The position numbers were made by a program, and so were the translations under genes. The notes below the pieces were generated by a model that saw nothing but the letters and a program-made list of their open reading frames with translations, made no database searches and was not told the DNA's origin. DNA of 64,000 bases from Malachius bipustulatus (taxonomy: Eukaryota > Arthropoda > Insecta > Coleoptera > Melyridae): assembly GCA_910589415.1 (NCBI GenBank), contig OU342630.1, positions 69,994,186 to 70,058,185 of the forward strand, given 5' to 3'. Positions 34,407 through 45,451 of this stretch are shown piece after piece. Numbering within the stretch: the stretch's first letter is position 1; each line of letters starts with the position of its first letter.

Positions 34407-37400
34407 TCAAAAATTCGAAATTTTGAAAGTTACCACGATTTTGAAGTTATTTTCTCTGGAACTGAAATTTACATCATGGATCTAGTGTGCTCAAATAATT
34501 TTTTTTAAAGCACAGACTTGTGACAAAAAATTAAAAAAAAAAACTATGAAATTGAGTAGATTTGACCAGAAATATCTGGAGTCCGAGTAAGTATATCTTT
34601 GTTATTTTTATTATCAACAGGTTGACAATAATACTGGCTTAACGGCGATGTAGAATAATCAAGTGTCGGTATAAACCCGTATTTTCTATTTTCTATTCAA
34701 TTTGCAGTGAGCAATAGGTCTTTAAACTACGTAATCATATGTGGAGGGGGAGGGGGGATGTAGGAAGACTTAAAGTACCACCCTCAAAGTAATCCCTTCT
34801 CACTGAACTTGCTCGTTATTTCCACCTCAATAGGCAATGCGATTCTGAGGTACTTGAACTTCTCAGCCATGATTCAACTGAGGCCAGTTTAACGAGCTGG
34901 CTTGAGTATTAGAGAGACCACAAGTTACAAATGAATCGTATTTCGAGGAGCTAATCCTTATCTAAACAGAAATGTTGAGCTTTTTATGTAACTTTTTATT
35001 GACTTATGGGATAATGTATTGGCATAGACCGATTTTGATAGGATTTGGGCTAGTTTTAGTTTCAAATGAGGGTTTTCAGACGTCGAATTTTTCTTGTTTT
35101 TTCAGAATTCTCCAAAAATAGTTTTATTGGCTCCTATGTGTACTGACTAATAACGGACATGTAATCTTAATAAGGATTACTAAGGATAATAATAATTATG
35201 GAGTAAGCGGTTATAAGGATGCAAACGTAAGTCTTTTTTGAAATTTTCGTTACTTTTGCACATTTCCAAAGAATGACAAATCTATCGCTTTGTTTCAGTT
35301 CAACACTTACTTTGAGTCTCTCTAAATCTAGCAGTAATTGTCATTGCTAGAAGAGTTTTATTCTATCTCAGACCTATATCGGACTAACGTGACAACACCG
35401 CAACGTTTTGAATACCGTAAATACATGACAATATTTTCTTGTTTTTCTCTTGTTTTTTATTACATATTTTCCATAGATCGGGATAATTCAAAGCTCTGTA
35501 GAGAGATTTATTTCTACCAACAATTCGATTACAAAAAAATATGTTGCTGTCAGTATACACAAATTTCCAAACATTAAATACTGTAGCTATATTTTTCTCT
35601 CTGCCACTTGACTGGAAAATGCTCTCAATTGCTTTTTATGTTCTGAATGGATATTACAAATTATCCTGGAAACATTCGACCGCAAAAATTTAATAGGCAC
35701 AATAAGTTATTATTTTGTACCAATTTTCAAGTTAGGTATACTAAATTTGGATTTTCCGGATGTTAAGATTTATATTATTATCCGAGGTATCGATTACATG
35801 CAGGGTGGCTTACTTGATACTATTTTTGACTATGTAGAGAACTCCTTTTAGCAGCTTTTTCAAATAATGGTAAGAGACATGGACTTCCTATTTTTTGAAA
35901 AGCTAATTCGAAATGTTGTTTCCCTTAATGAATTTTGTGTATAAATAATTACTTGAAAATAGTGTTAACCCAAAAACAACCTCATACAGCATAATCAATA
36001 ACTCGCGCACTTCCTACACAGGGGGCTATATAAAGCGCATTAAAATTAGTGAAAATCTGCCAAAAAAAATTAGTTAGGTCTCAAGTTACAGAGTTCCCCT
36101 TATCAAAGTTACAAGTTAATTATTTTAATAACCATGATAAAAAAAGGTAAATAATTCAGTTTACTATAAAAGTAGCTGGAAGACATAGGTACTATTATAG
36201 GATTTGTCAAATTAAAAAAAAAAACATTTAGTGGAATAATTGGAAATGTATAAAACAAATAAATTGAGTATCTAAATCTAAGAAATTGGAAATTTGGCAA
36301 CCACCCACCCACACCTTAAAACACACACCCGAAAACAAGCGAATTTATTTAAAATAACCACTAAATGCGCAAGTTCTAGAAAATCACTTTTGATTTTTCG
36401 AAAATAATGAACAACCATCCATTGAAATCCTGAAACCACTAAAAGTCTTTTTTTTTCTCGTTTCAATTTAATGGTGCCAAGCAATTTTTTTGGTCGCAAT
36501 TGTAGCACTTTTCATGTGGTTTTCGAAAATTGCACTAAACTTCTACAAGGGTTGAACTTTTTGACAGAACAGAAAGAGACCGGAAAAACTAAGTACGACC
36601 TTGCAGTTTTCGAATCGATGGGAAATGCGGGAAATCAAGTGTCATTAGTAGATCATCCCTACCAAATTTCCTAGAATTTCTTCAATTCTGCTCATCAAAA
36701 AATTACGATTCACTACTAGAAAAACTACCCCTACTCGTTCTGCTGCTGAAGCACCCGGTTTTCTGAACATCCCTTAGTGCGAAAATAAAGTTGTTAAGAA
36801 TACATGTTGTTACTTAAGAAACACCTCTGGATATTAAAAAGTACCTACCTGCCATAAGAAAAGTAGTAACTACCATCAATTTTCTCAACACTTCGCATTA
36901 CCTGAATTACATGATAGGTGATTCGGGACAGGGTCGATGTAATGCGAGATGACTAGCAATTATAGCCGAAGAGTAACGACCCTTCGGATAGGGTGATTTA
37001 TTAAAACCAAGCAGATTTATTGCACAGTAAGCTCTAAACTGAGCGTACACATTTATTCTCTAGCTAATAAACTATGTATATATAGTATGGATATATTTTA
37101 TGGAGATCCTCTCATCATTATTTCCGTGGTCCTTGCATGCACCTTGCCTAGTTCAGTTAGTACCTATCAATATTGCTCGTGCGCAATTAGTTTTATTTGT
37201 GTCTTCTGTAATACTCATTTATCGTTCTTACCTTGTTATTATTTATTGTTATTCATTTATTATTATTATTATTATTTATCATCACTCCACCTAAAAATTG
37301 ATTTTCGGAAGATGTTGGGATTCATAATTCTTTTAGAGCGGGTTATATATTTTCTTAATTTAATTTTCATTTTAATTTTATTATGTTCAAAGCTTCTACG

Positions 37401-39244
37401 CGTTCACTTTTCAAAGCTCAGTAATCAGTAGCGCTATTGGTTGTTTCAGTTAAACTGACCATAACGTCATTGAGAACAAAACTGCAAGGTTGCCAGCTTT
37501 CAAGTGAGGATTCAATTTAAAATGATAATTTGACAGTTCTTTTCAATGGAATGAATCCGTCTTCATCACTGGAGCTAAATATCACACACGCAGAGCTTCA
37601 CGTACAAGCTTTGTGAAAATAAGGTTGATATAAATATGTTGTCATGCATGACGTCATGTTTACCTTAATTTAACAACCCGTAAGTTATGATTCGTGAGTA
37701 AAAAAAAAACTTGTGACATCATTGAAGAAGAAATTAAAAATAATATCGTATAAAACGTGTAATAATTCAACCGCTGGGTAAATTGCAGGTGCCTGGTTGC
37801 CCAGTCAAGCTCGCCTAACATTAGGAAAATTAATAATCTGCTTTGAGGGAGGAAAAGGAGTCGGAACTAGGGCTTCAAACGGAGAGGAGACGAGATGAAC
37901 TTCAATATGTAACTCAGGGCCTGGATAATATATTACCTTATAAATCGTTTATAAATGGTTACACATGCACAAGAAGCAGTCAATCAAATTTTTGATTAGA
38001 TCCTTTTCCATACGTAATAATATTTTGTGCTGTGCTTAAAGGTATTAATAAAAAATATTAAATAAATATTATTTAATATTATTGTCAAATATTAAATAAA
38101 AGTTACTAATTGTTTTTATAAGGCTGATAAAGGCGACCAGTTTCACAAAGTGTGGTGTAAAGTTTGCGTGCCATCGTATTCGAACGACCCCTGTTGGTTG
38201 CTGCCTACTTCTTCCACGACATCGACGTTGAAATCCTGGAGTCCCCAATTTACACTACCTATCATGAAAACCTGCTGTTTTTAGAATTTACTGACGTATT
38301 CCAAACTTAGAACTGAGCTGGGTTTTATGTAAATTTTTCAGTGATATTATGACGTCTACATTCTTCAATTCAGTTTCAGTATAATACTCTCTGAGATTTC
38401 GAAACTGCTAGTTGAAAAACTAAGCACCTGCAGCACTTATTCACTTTTTTACAAGAAAAAATTCGTCAAAGTATTTAAAACCAACATTCAAACAATTCGA
38501 TAAGTTAACAAATATTTAAACTCAACTCATAGTTCGGAAACTGAAGTTTTCAACTTTATCATAATAATTGCCTCGAAGAAAGTTCAACAAGAACTTTAAC
38601 AGGAACTTTAGTTTTGTTAGCTAAATTCATTATAAACTTTTGTAATCTTCAGACCAGAAAGCAATTAACATCTTTTTTCAGGCAAATTTTATATAAAAAT
38701 AAAGAAAGATGACATATCTAGTTTCTCATGGTAAGAATTTTTTTGTTCGTTCGAGATCAGAAAAATTGTTCTATGAAATACTATGACCGCATTATAATTT
38801 ATCTGGAAACTCTGCCATTATGTATATAATAAAAGCTTGAAAAAAAATTACAGAGAGCTAGAGACAATTATTGTGAATTTTGAATAAATTTCTGAATAAA
38901 TTAAAATTTTGAACATTTCAGACAATTGCATGGATTGCCTTTTTAAGTTTTTTTTTTTAGTGATATTTGCATGATATGAAACAGAAATTCATAATTATTC
39001 GAAGGATGTCCACAAAAGTTCCACATGATTTTACTTCGACGAAGTACAGAAAAATTACGGTTGCGAAACTTAACGAACGAAAAGATAAAATCACTATTTA
39101 TATTTTGATGTTAGTTTCTTTCTACAGGATAGCTAGAAAGTGTGGCAAAAGTCCAATAAATCGTTAAGTTTTGAGTTTTGAAAAAAAATGCAAAAACAGG
39201 TCGATTTTGTAATTTAATTTACTTTCTATTCATATAAAAAAATT
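34407..39244. other. No gene recognised
   Basis: AT-rich DNA with an ATT microsatellite at about 37257-37278. Overlapping plus-strand ORFs at 37087-37431 (114 codons, hydrophobic, Leu/Ile/Tyr-rich) owe much of their length to the microsatellite. The minus ORFs at 36109-36508 are also featureless. No exon signals stand out. Confidence 0.4.
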
Positions 39245-39675
39245 TATACAGGGTGTTCTTTGTCTCAGTAATGGCGACATTGTCTATTTTTTTTAATGGG
39301 ATATCGTATATTATTGGATTTTCATACTTCCTGAGAAAATCCAATTTACGTAATCATCATAATTTTCATTGCCGTGCATAAAAATTGCAAGTATCACTGT
39401 AAGATAACACATGAAAAGTTGATGAGATAGGGACATGTACGTCGTTTTCCGATATTTGGAGTCGTTTCCGATGTACCTACACTGTTACTTTCAAAATGAA
39501 AAATTAAGATTTTCATTTGTTTATAACTTGAAAGCTACTTAATTTAAAGCGCAATTGTAAAAACCATTATTATTCTATTTTCTCAGTAAATACGAAAATA
39601 TAATAATATACAGGGTGTCGTATTAAAAAAAAATAGATAAAATCCTCGTTAGTGAGCCAAGGAACATCCTGTATA
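39245..39675. mobile_element. Short-TIR DNA element (MITE), family B, single-arm form
   Basis: The ends TATACAGGGTGTTCTTTGTC and its mirror (GCCAAGGAACATCCTGTATA) define TIRs of about 50 bp with a TA target duplication. A second end-like motif, TATACAGGGTGTCG, lies inside at 39609. The middle (about 39408-39545) matches one arm of the palindrome at 56612-57498: CATGAAAAGTT, GGGACATGTA, then GATTTTCATTTGTTTATAAC. So this copy holds the shared sequence once, not as an inverted pair. No transposase inside. Confidence 0.75.
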
Positions 39676-42600
39676 AAAAAATGCTCACATCAATAAGAAG
39701 TAAAAATTAAATTGGACCAGATTTCTAGCAATCCTGTATACTGGTTCTTACATTACCTAATTATTTCATCTCATTAAAATTATTTCTTCTTCCCGTGTGT
39801 CAAGAAATCGTCAACCTCCTTCTTGCGTTTCCGCTCATTTCTATCCAGGACTGTGACAGTAATTCTTTTAGCTCCCTTCAAAGTATCATAAATTTAAAAA
39901 GTATTACAATCTTCTGAAAATAAGAAAATGGGGGACATCTAAGTATTGGCATTCACAAAGGACCTTTTACGGATAATTAATTACCTAAAACAGTTAATTT
40001 AGCTAGTCGTAGTTGAACCTCCACCCTCCCAAATTCAATCTAATCAGATACCACAAGGTATGCATGGCAAACTCAATCCTGTCGAACATAACAGTGATTT
40101 TTTGCTGATGTTGGCATAAATTTATTAAACAGGGTCATAATTTTCAAGCCTGGCATAGGGCTAATGTGTTGGTTACAAAAAATTCTGCAAAAATTTTTCC
40201 TCATTTTTATCATAATAGGTGAAAATGGTAGCAAATAAATGACAAAAGTAGGTAATTTGCATATCATGTGACAATTTTTTCAGAATCCATTTTGAATAGG
40301 TACTTACTGTATTTGAATAAACATAAAAATATTCGATTTCTTGTCCACTCTGTATCAGTAACAATTATTTATATTTGTAAAATTAAACTCCACTATATAA
40401 AATCTGCAGGTCATTATTTTGAGCATTTAATTTAATGACCAAATGGGAGTAATTAAAAGAAATACACTGTGTATAAGAAATAATGAACATCATGAGGGTC
40501 TCGGAAACCGTAGGAGATATAGGGTCGGTTAAGTGGGGAAAATCTGGGCCACTAGAAGGACAACACAAAGGCAGAAAGAGATTTAAAAAAATATTTTTGA
40601 TTTTTTTAATTATTTTGAAAAAAATAATTAAAATTCAATTTCAGTTTTTCTTATCTATTGACGTTATTATTGAAAACTGTGAAAAACTGAAACAACATTT
40701 TCATTGCAGTTATTGACCGTTTTTATTTCTCCGATGTCAGTTTTTCCATCTGACGATTCAAATTTACCGGGGCGGCTGAACTTCGATTTTTTAAATGCGG
40801 TCCTGGACTTTTTATTGCAAAAATGGAGAGATATTTTAATCCTGAATTTAATTATATGCCACACGTAATGGTTCAAACATGTTTCGGATTATAGCTATAG
40901 ACATCATCAGTTTAATTTCACCTTAATACTATGCGCTAATTAAAATTCTTACAGTCGGTATTATAGAGAATTGCACAAACCTTGAATGATTTAAACGGTT
41001 TTACTGGAAAAAAAACAAAATGTTTTCCCACCGGAGATCAAATTTTAGTTTTTTTTTTTTAGATAGATAGCTTCCCTATTTCTGCTCCTATTTCTTTTCC
41101 AAATGACCACCCTGTATTAGAAACGATGTCAATTATTAAAATCGTTATGTCATAACTTAATGATGACATGAATGGTAAATGGCGATAAATGATAGAGTTT
41201 AGAGTTATGAGAAGTATTCCTATAACTTGCACAAGAGGATTAATATCTGGGAATTCTTGGGTCTAGCATCTCTTTTATTAGAATGAAACATAAAAGCAAT
41301 CATGGAGATCTATACGGTGATTTCGGTCGACTTCACTAGAAAACCCCACAAACTACAAACAAGAAGGAATCCAGGAATCCGACTCTGAAACTTTAGACTT
41401 TACAGTAACGTTCAACAAACCTCAGCATCGTAAAGAGGGAATCAAGTCGGAATGTTTCCATTCCTGTCGTTTTGCAGCTCGTATAGAGGATAGCAGTTTA
41501 ACGTGGAGTGAAAGACAGACACCTTGTGGCAGCCGCCGAACTAAAACCTAAAACTATACGGCTTCTGGATCGGAAGGATGGCTAGCGAACGCCGGCTCTG
41601 GTTTCGATCCTCCTCTTCCCGAAATCAGTGAAGTACAAAGACAGCTATCCCGGTCGGGCTGATGAAACGTTTCAATATATCATTTGCGTCGAGTCTGCAC
41701 CTCTGACGTCTAATTTATTCTCTCCCAGACGCTGAGTAATTTGGCATAGGTATAGAGTTGATTGGAGAACTGGAAAGTATGCCGAGCAGATGAACAAACG
41801 GGACTCGTTGAAGACAGACTAACTGCTGAAATTTGTCTCGAATAGCTGATTCTAGATCGTTAGGAAATAACTAGTACAAGAAGGTGCTCGTTAAATGAAT
41901 AGGTAGGGTGGGGAATGATAAATAGGTAATACGAAATAGGAAAACAAAGCATTTTTCAATTAGGTTAACCCACTGTTATGTATGTAGTTGTATGTTTTGT
42001 GATTTTGAGATCAAACAAATTATAAGGCTTCTTATAGTTGTTGGGGATCTTGTGCATTCAATGTTTTTTGCTTTTCACTTTTTGTCATTTTTAATCATTT
42101 TTAATTGCGGATTGATTGTTTTAAAATAAGATGTCTTTTTATATTTTTTTTGCATCAATTCTACAGTTTCTTTCTCCAGAGATATTCTTTCACTGCATCA
42201 GTTATTGACATGAATTCACTTTTACCAATGCTGAGTGCTACACCTTTTTTTGCACTGCTATGGTCTTATTGCCGCTCCACCTAATACAAAACTACATCTG
42301 GCTTGAAAAGCTTTCTTGCATCTACTGCATTATTCCAACTGATATCACTGTAGTAAATTATTATCAATTTTCGCTTCCTCTTAAGTTATTCTATTCCAAG
42401 ATTTGTATTTGCTTGAGATATTTTAACTCCCCCATTTTGGTTTTTTTTAGGAATACAGAAAATAATATCTTCAATTTAAATAAAAGCCATTTCCAAGATA
42501 AAAGGTAAATAAACCTAACATTGTTGGTATAAGAATAAGAATAGAAATATCTCGAGGACAATAATAATTATTCAAAACAGTTGAATTGTTTTAAGCAAAC

Positions 42601-42700
42601 GGAAAATGGAAACACACTTACTTTTTAAAAGTAAGGTGGAAAACAAAAGTTAGCTCCTTGATCGACTTTTATTCTTTCTATGTAAAATTATATCGAGTGC
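39676..42700. other. No gene recognised
   Basis: Non-coding. A stretch near 40876-40910 carries CATGTTTCGGATTATAG followed by CATCATCAG, like a phrase at 26650-26690; it may be a worn retroelement 3' end. The segment 41330-41880 is less AT-rich, but no frame stays open. No tRNA gene found. Confidence 0.4.
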
Positions 42701-43139
42701 TGTGAAGGAAATTCAGCTCAGTAGATCAGCAATGTATAAATGCAAGAAGTAGTAGGCAGAAGAATAAGGCTAAAAAAGTCTACAAGAAGAATAACTTGTA
42801 AAATTAACTTATTCCAATAAATAGAAGTCTGGTCCTTTAAACTGGCGCCCAACGTGAGGCTCGATTTTATGGAGAAAAATTTTTTCAAGGTATTTTTCAA
42901 GAACATTATCTGTGATCAGTTAAGCCATTCTTGCGCCCCCTGAATACTTTTTAGACTGTTTTTTGTGTATATTGCTGGTAATTCTAATTAATCGAAGAGT
43001 TTTGCAAACTGTTGGCATTATTCAGTTAACAAGCTTTTACTTATTTTCAAAGCTGCATAATCAATCAAAAAGTTAACCATTATTCAGTTAGTGCGTGTGA
43101 TTATGAGAAGAATAATATTCTAACTGTGATTTATTTGGA

Positions 43140-43720
43140 TTGGTCTCCGAAAATGACGAAGCCAAAGAAGACTCGTTTTACCGATGCTTTCAATCTCAGC
43201 AGATAAAAATGCGGCAAGTGATGAAAATTGTGACATTGAAGAAAAACTACTGTTCCCAAATAATGACAGATGCAGTGACTATGTCAGCCAATCAGTTTCA
43301 ATCACTCATGATTGAGATCGAGAATTTTTTTCTCAATCTCAAGTGTACATAACCCGCTGCTACAGGTAGTTTTGTTAAGTGTTCTCTCTGTTTTGATGAT
43401 TCCCAAACCTCAAACGTGAAAGCCTTTTTGGATAGTGTCACGACATATCTGAAGAGACACAAATAGATATTGTTTACGTTTCTTCATAGACGTATACGCA
43501 AAAACTGTTACGAGGTAATGAAAATATCTTCCAAGAAATGCTAGTTAAGACACGTGATATTGAACAATCATTCAAAGAAGTTGATGATGATAAGGAGTCT
43601 GAAGCTTCTTCGGGCGCAGTGAAGAAACAAAAAAGAAACGGCGATGAAGATCGAAACAACGACTATGCTGCTCCTATTGCAGAATCCTTGGATACTAGAA
43701 AGAAAACTGCAGGAAATTAA
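43140..43720 (+). pseudogene. Probable gag remnant of the LTR retrotransposon
   Basis: Two short ORFs (43140-43352 and 43538-43720) lie between the primer-binding site and the protease region, where gag is expected. The first contains MSANQFQSLM, a phrase compatible with a gag start; the second is highly charged (VDDDKESEASSGAVKKQKR). No CCHC zinc knuckle was found. Assignment is by position more than by sequence. Confidence 0.35.
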
Positions 43721-43984
43721 GAAAAAGAGAGGGACGTCTGTCACCACTGTCATCATCGGAGGATTTACAATTTACACGTCAACCTTCTTCAGATGAGTCC
43801 TCGTCATCGTCCTCACTTCCTAAATTTGTCTACCATGGATGTATAAGTGCACCTGGAATCATACGCTCAAAATGTAGGTACTCACTGCAGTAACCAAGGT
43901 TGCTCGAAGACAATCTTGAGCAACACTGCAGCTGAATTCAGTTGTTTTCTGCCAGAAAACGGGTTTCAACGATAATTCGGTACC

Positions 43985-44485
43985 TTTATTGTCCAGATCA
44001 CTTCTGCCAATTGCAATAGGTGTTAGAGGAGTCGGGTTTGCTGACTCAGGAGCTCGAATCGTCGCCAGTGATAATATGCTCTATGAGCTGGTAAAATAAA
44101 AGCAATATAGTTTCAGAAAATCGTCAGACCGTATGTCATATGCTGATGGTATTGTACGTGACGTAATTCTCTTGAAGACGATGGTGGGTGTAAGGATTCG
44201 TTATGGCACAATACCTACTGAATTTACGATTCTAACCCATGTAACTAATGATAAAACTTGTTGGGATAGAATATGTTGGGAGTTGACTTCCTTAAGAATT
44301 CAAAAGTTGTCTTAGATGTATCAGAAGGAAATTGGTATTTTACCAATAAGCCAATCGAACGATTTCCATTCATCGATGAAATTAATGTACCCTCTGAACT
44401 GCAAGTATTTGAGGTCAACCAACGTTCAGACGAGGCTTACTGTGTAGATTCAGCGAAGAACAGTTTGGTCACTAAAGTCTGTTAG
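43985..44485 (+). pseudogene. Retropepsin-like protease region, frameshifted
   Basis: The active-site motif ADSGA is at 44041-44055, inside RGVGFADSGARIVASDN, matching the FxDTGAxxS pattern of retroviral-type aspartic proteases. In another frame YADGIVRDV follows (about 44139) and then LGVDFLKNSKVVLDV (44276 onward) and NWYF, the conserved GxDFL...xLD block that ends these domains in gypsy-like elements. At least two frameshifts separate the blocks. The C-terminal extension runs to a stop near 44483. It is inactive. Confidence 0.75.
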
Positions 44486-44864
44486 TTTTTACGTTCCATT
44501 GAATCGATACCAATGAGTGTACTCTTGTTACACCCCCCCCCCTCTATCAACTCAGCGATTCAAAGAAAGAATCCTTGAAAGAAAAACTCATTAGTCCTTC
44601 AGTAATATTGATCCAAGCTGATCAAACTCAGCTCAGGACCCATGCGTAGTCCTATGTTTTCAATGCTGCTGGGGATAATTCATGGGGATAATTCCAATAA
44701 TTAGTCCATGGAGAGTCTCATCTAGAACTTCCCATCGGATACGCGAGCAGATTGCCTACCATTATTGTAAAGAAGAAGGAAGGGTAATGACGCAAGGTAA
44801 TGACAAGCACATCAGTACTGGACGAATCCCGCGTAAACCGCAGCGACGTCCAAAGAGGGGAGAG

Positions 44865-45000
44865 TGTGAAGGAAATTCAGGCTAAGGTGATATCACTACC
44901 ATGCGTAATTGCAAGAAGTAGGTAGTAGGCAGAGAAAGCAGAGTTGCCTTATTTAGTAATGAGAATTGATTGATATGCTCTGTCCACTGAGTGTTGTCCG
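44865..45000 (+). repeat. 3' LTR, partial or diverged
   Basis: This starts TGTGAAGGAAATTCAGG directly after the polypurine tract. It shares the first 15 bp and then TGCAAGAAGTAG and TAGTAGGCAGA with the 5' LTR, separated by small indels. Beyond about 44945 the two LTRs no longer align by eye, so the end is not fixed; the 5' copy may have an internal deletion. Confidence 0.6.
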
Positions 45001-45450
45001 TTGTCATGCCGCACTGATTCTGGCTAAACAATTTCATTTAATTCGATTTGATTCATACACTTATTTCTAAGTCGAACCAGATGTGGTATCGCAGTTCGTG
45101 TCAGTGGCGTGTGAATTGTTATAATTATGATTAGAAATAGCATGTAACCTAAACCTGCTGGTTGGCGTTTAAAAGAAAGCATAACACCTCCGTTTTCTTT
45201 TTCTGCAGTAAAATATCCTAGCAATTTAACCACACAAGACCACGTCCTAGGGAGTTCAATCGTTTCCCAGACATTTTGTGTAATTTTTTGTAGTTCGTTG
45301 CGAAAATATACCCAGTCCGTTTTTTGTAAACGTTAGAAAAACAAGGCAATATAGATTTTTAGGCATTCACGAAATTAGTAAGTTCTCTAATCTGGATTTG
45401 TTGAATGACTTATGTGACTTGTACCTATAATACTTCATTTGAAATATTTC
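45001..45450. other. No gene recognised
   Basis: A gap between the LTR element and the LINE tail. The minus ORF at 45024-45233 has no motif. Confidence 0.4.
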
Positions 45451-45451
45451 C

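Larger units (their letters stand above)
42701..45000 (+). mobile_element. Degenerate LTR retrotransposon (gypsy-like), tRNA-Lys primed
   Basis: The 5' LTR starts TGTGAAGGAAATTCA at 42701 and runs about 142 bp. The same start recurs at 44865, preceded by a purine tract AAAGAGGGGAGAG (44852-44864), which is the expected polypurine tract before a 3' LTR. Both LTR starts share TGCAAGAAGTAG...TAGTAGGCAGA. At 42843 the sequence TGGCGCCCAACGTGAGGCTC matches the complement of an insect tRNA-Lys 3' end with one mismatch, giving the primer-binding site. Internally a protease-like region is readable; reverse transcriptase, RNase H and integrase are almost wholly deleted, with a PIGYASRL remnant near 44730. 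The 3' LTR end is unclear. The element is non-functional. Confidence 0.85.

Noticed and set aside
37087..37431. A 114-codon hydrophobic ORF suggesting a membrane protein
   Set aside because: Its length comes from an ATT microsatellite and AT-rich codons (Leu, Ile, Tyr, Phe), and an overlapping frame is equally open.
41555..41650. A possible tRNA gene, because GGTTTCGATCC resembles a B-box
   Set aside because: No acceptor stem pairs and the spacing from the TGGCTAGCG A-box-like word is too short for a tRNA.
43140..44860. An intact endogenous retrovirus with envelope
   Set aside because: No envelope-like ORF exists between the protease remnants and the polypurine tract, and the polymerase is mostly deleted. 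The evidence supports only a degenerate LTR retrotransposon.
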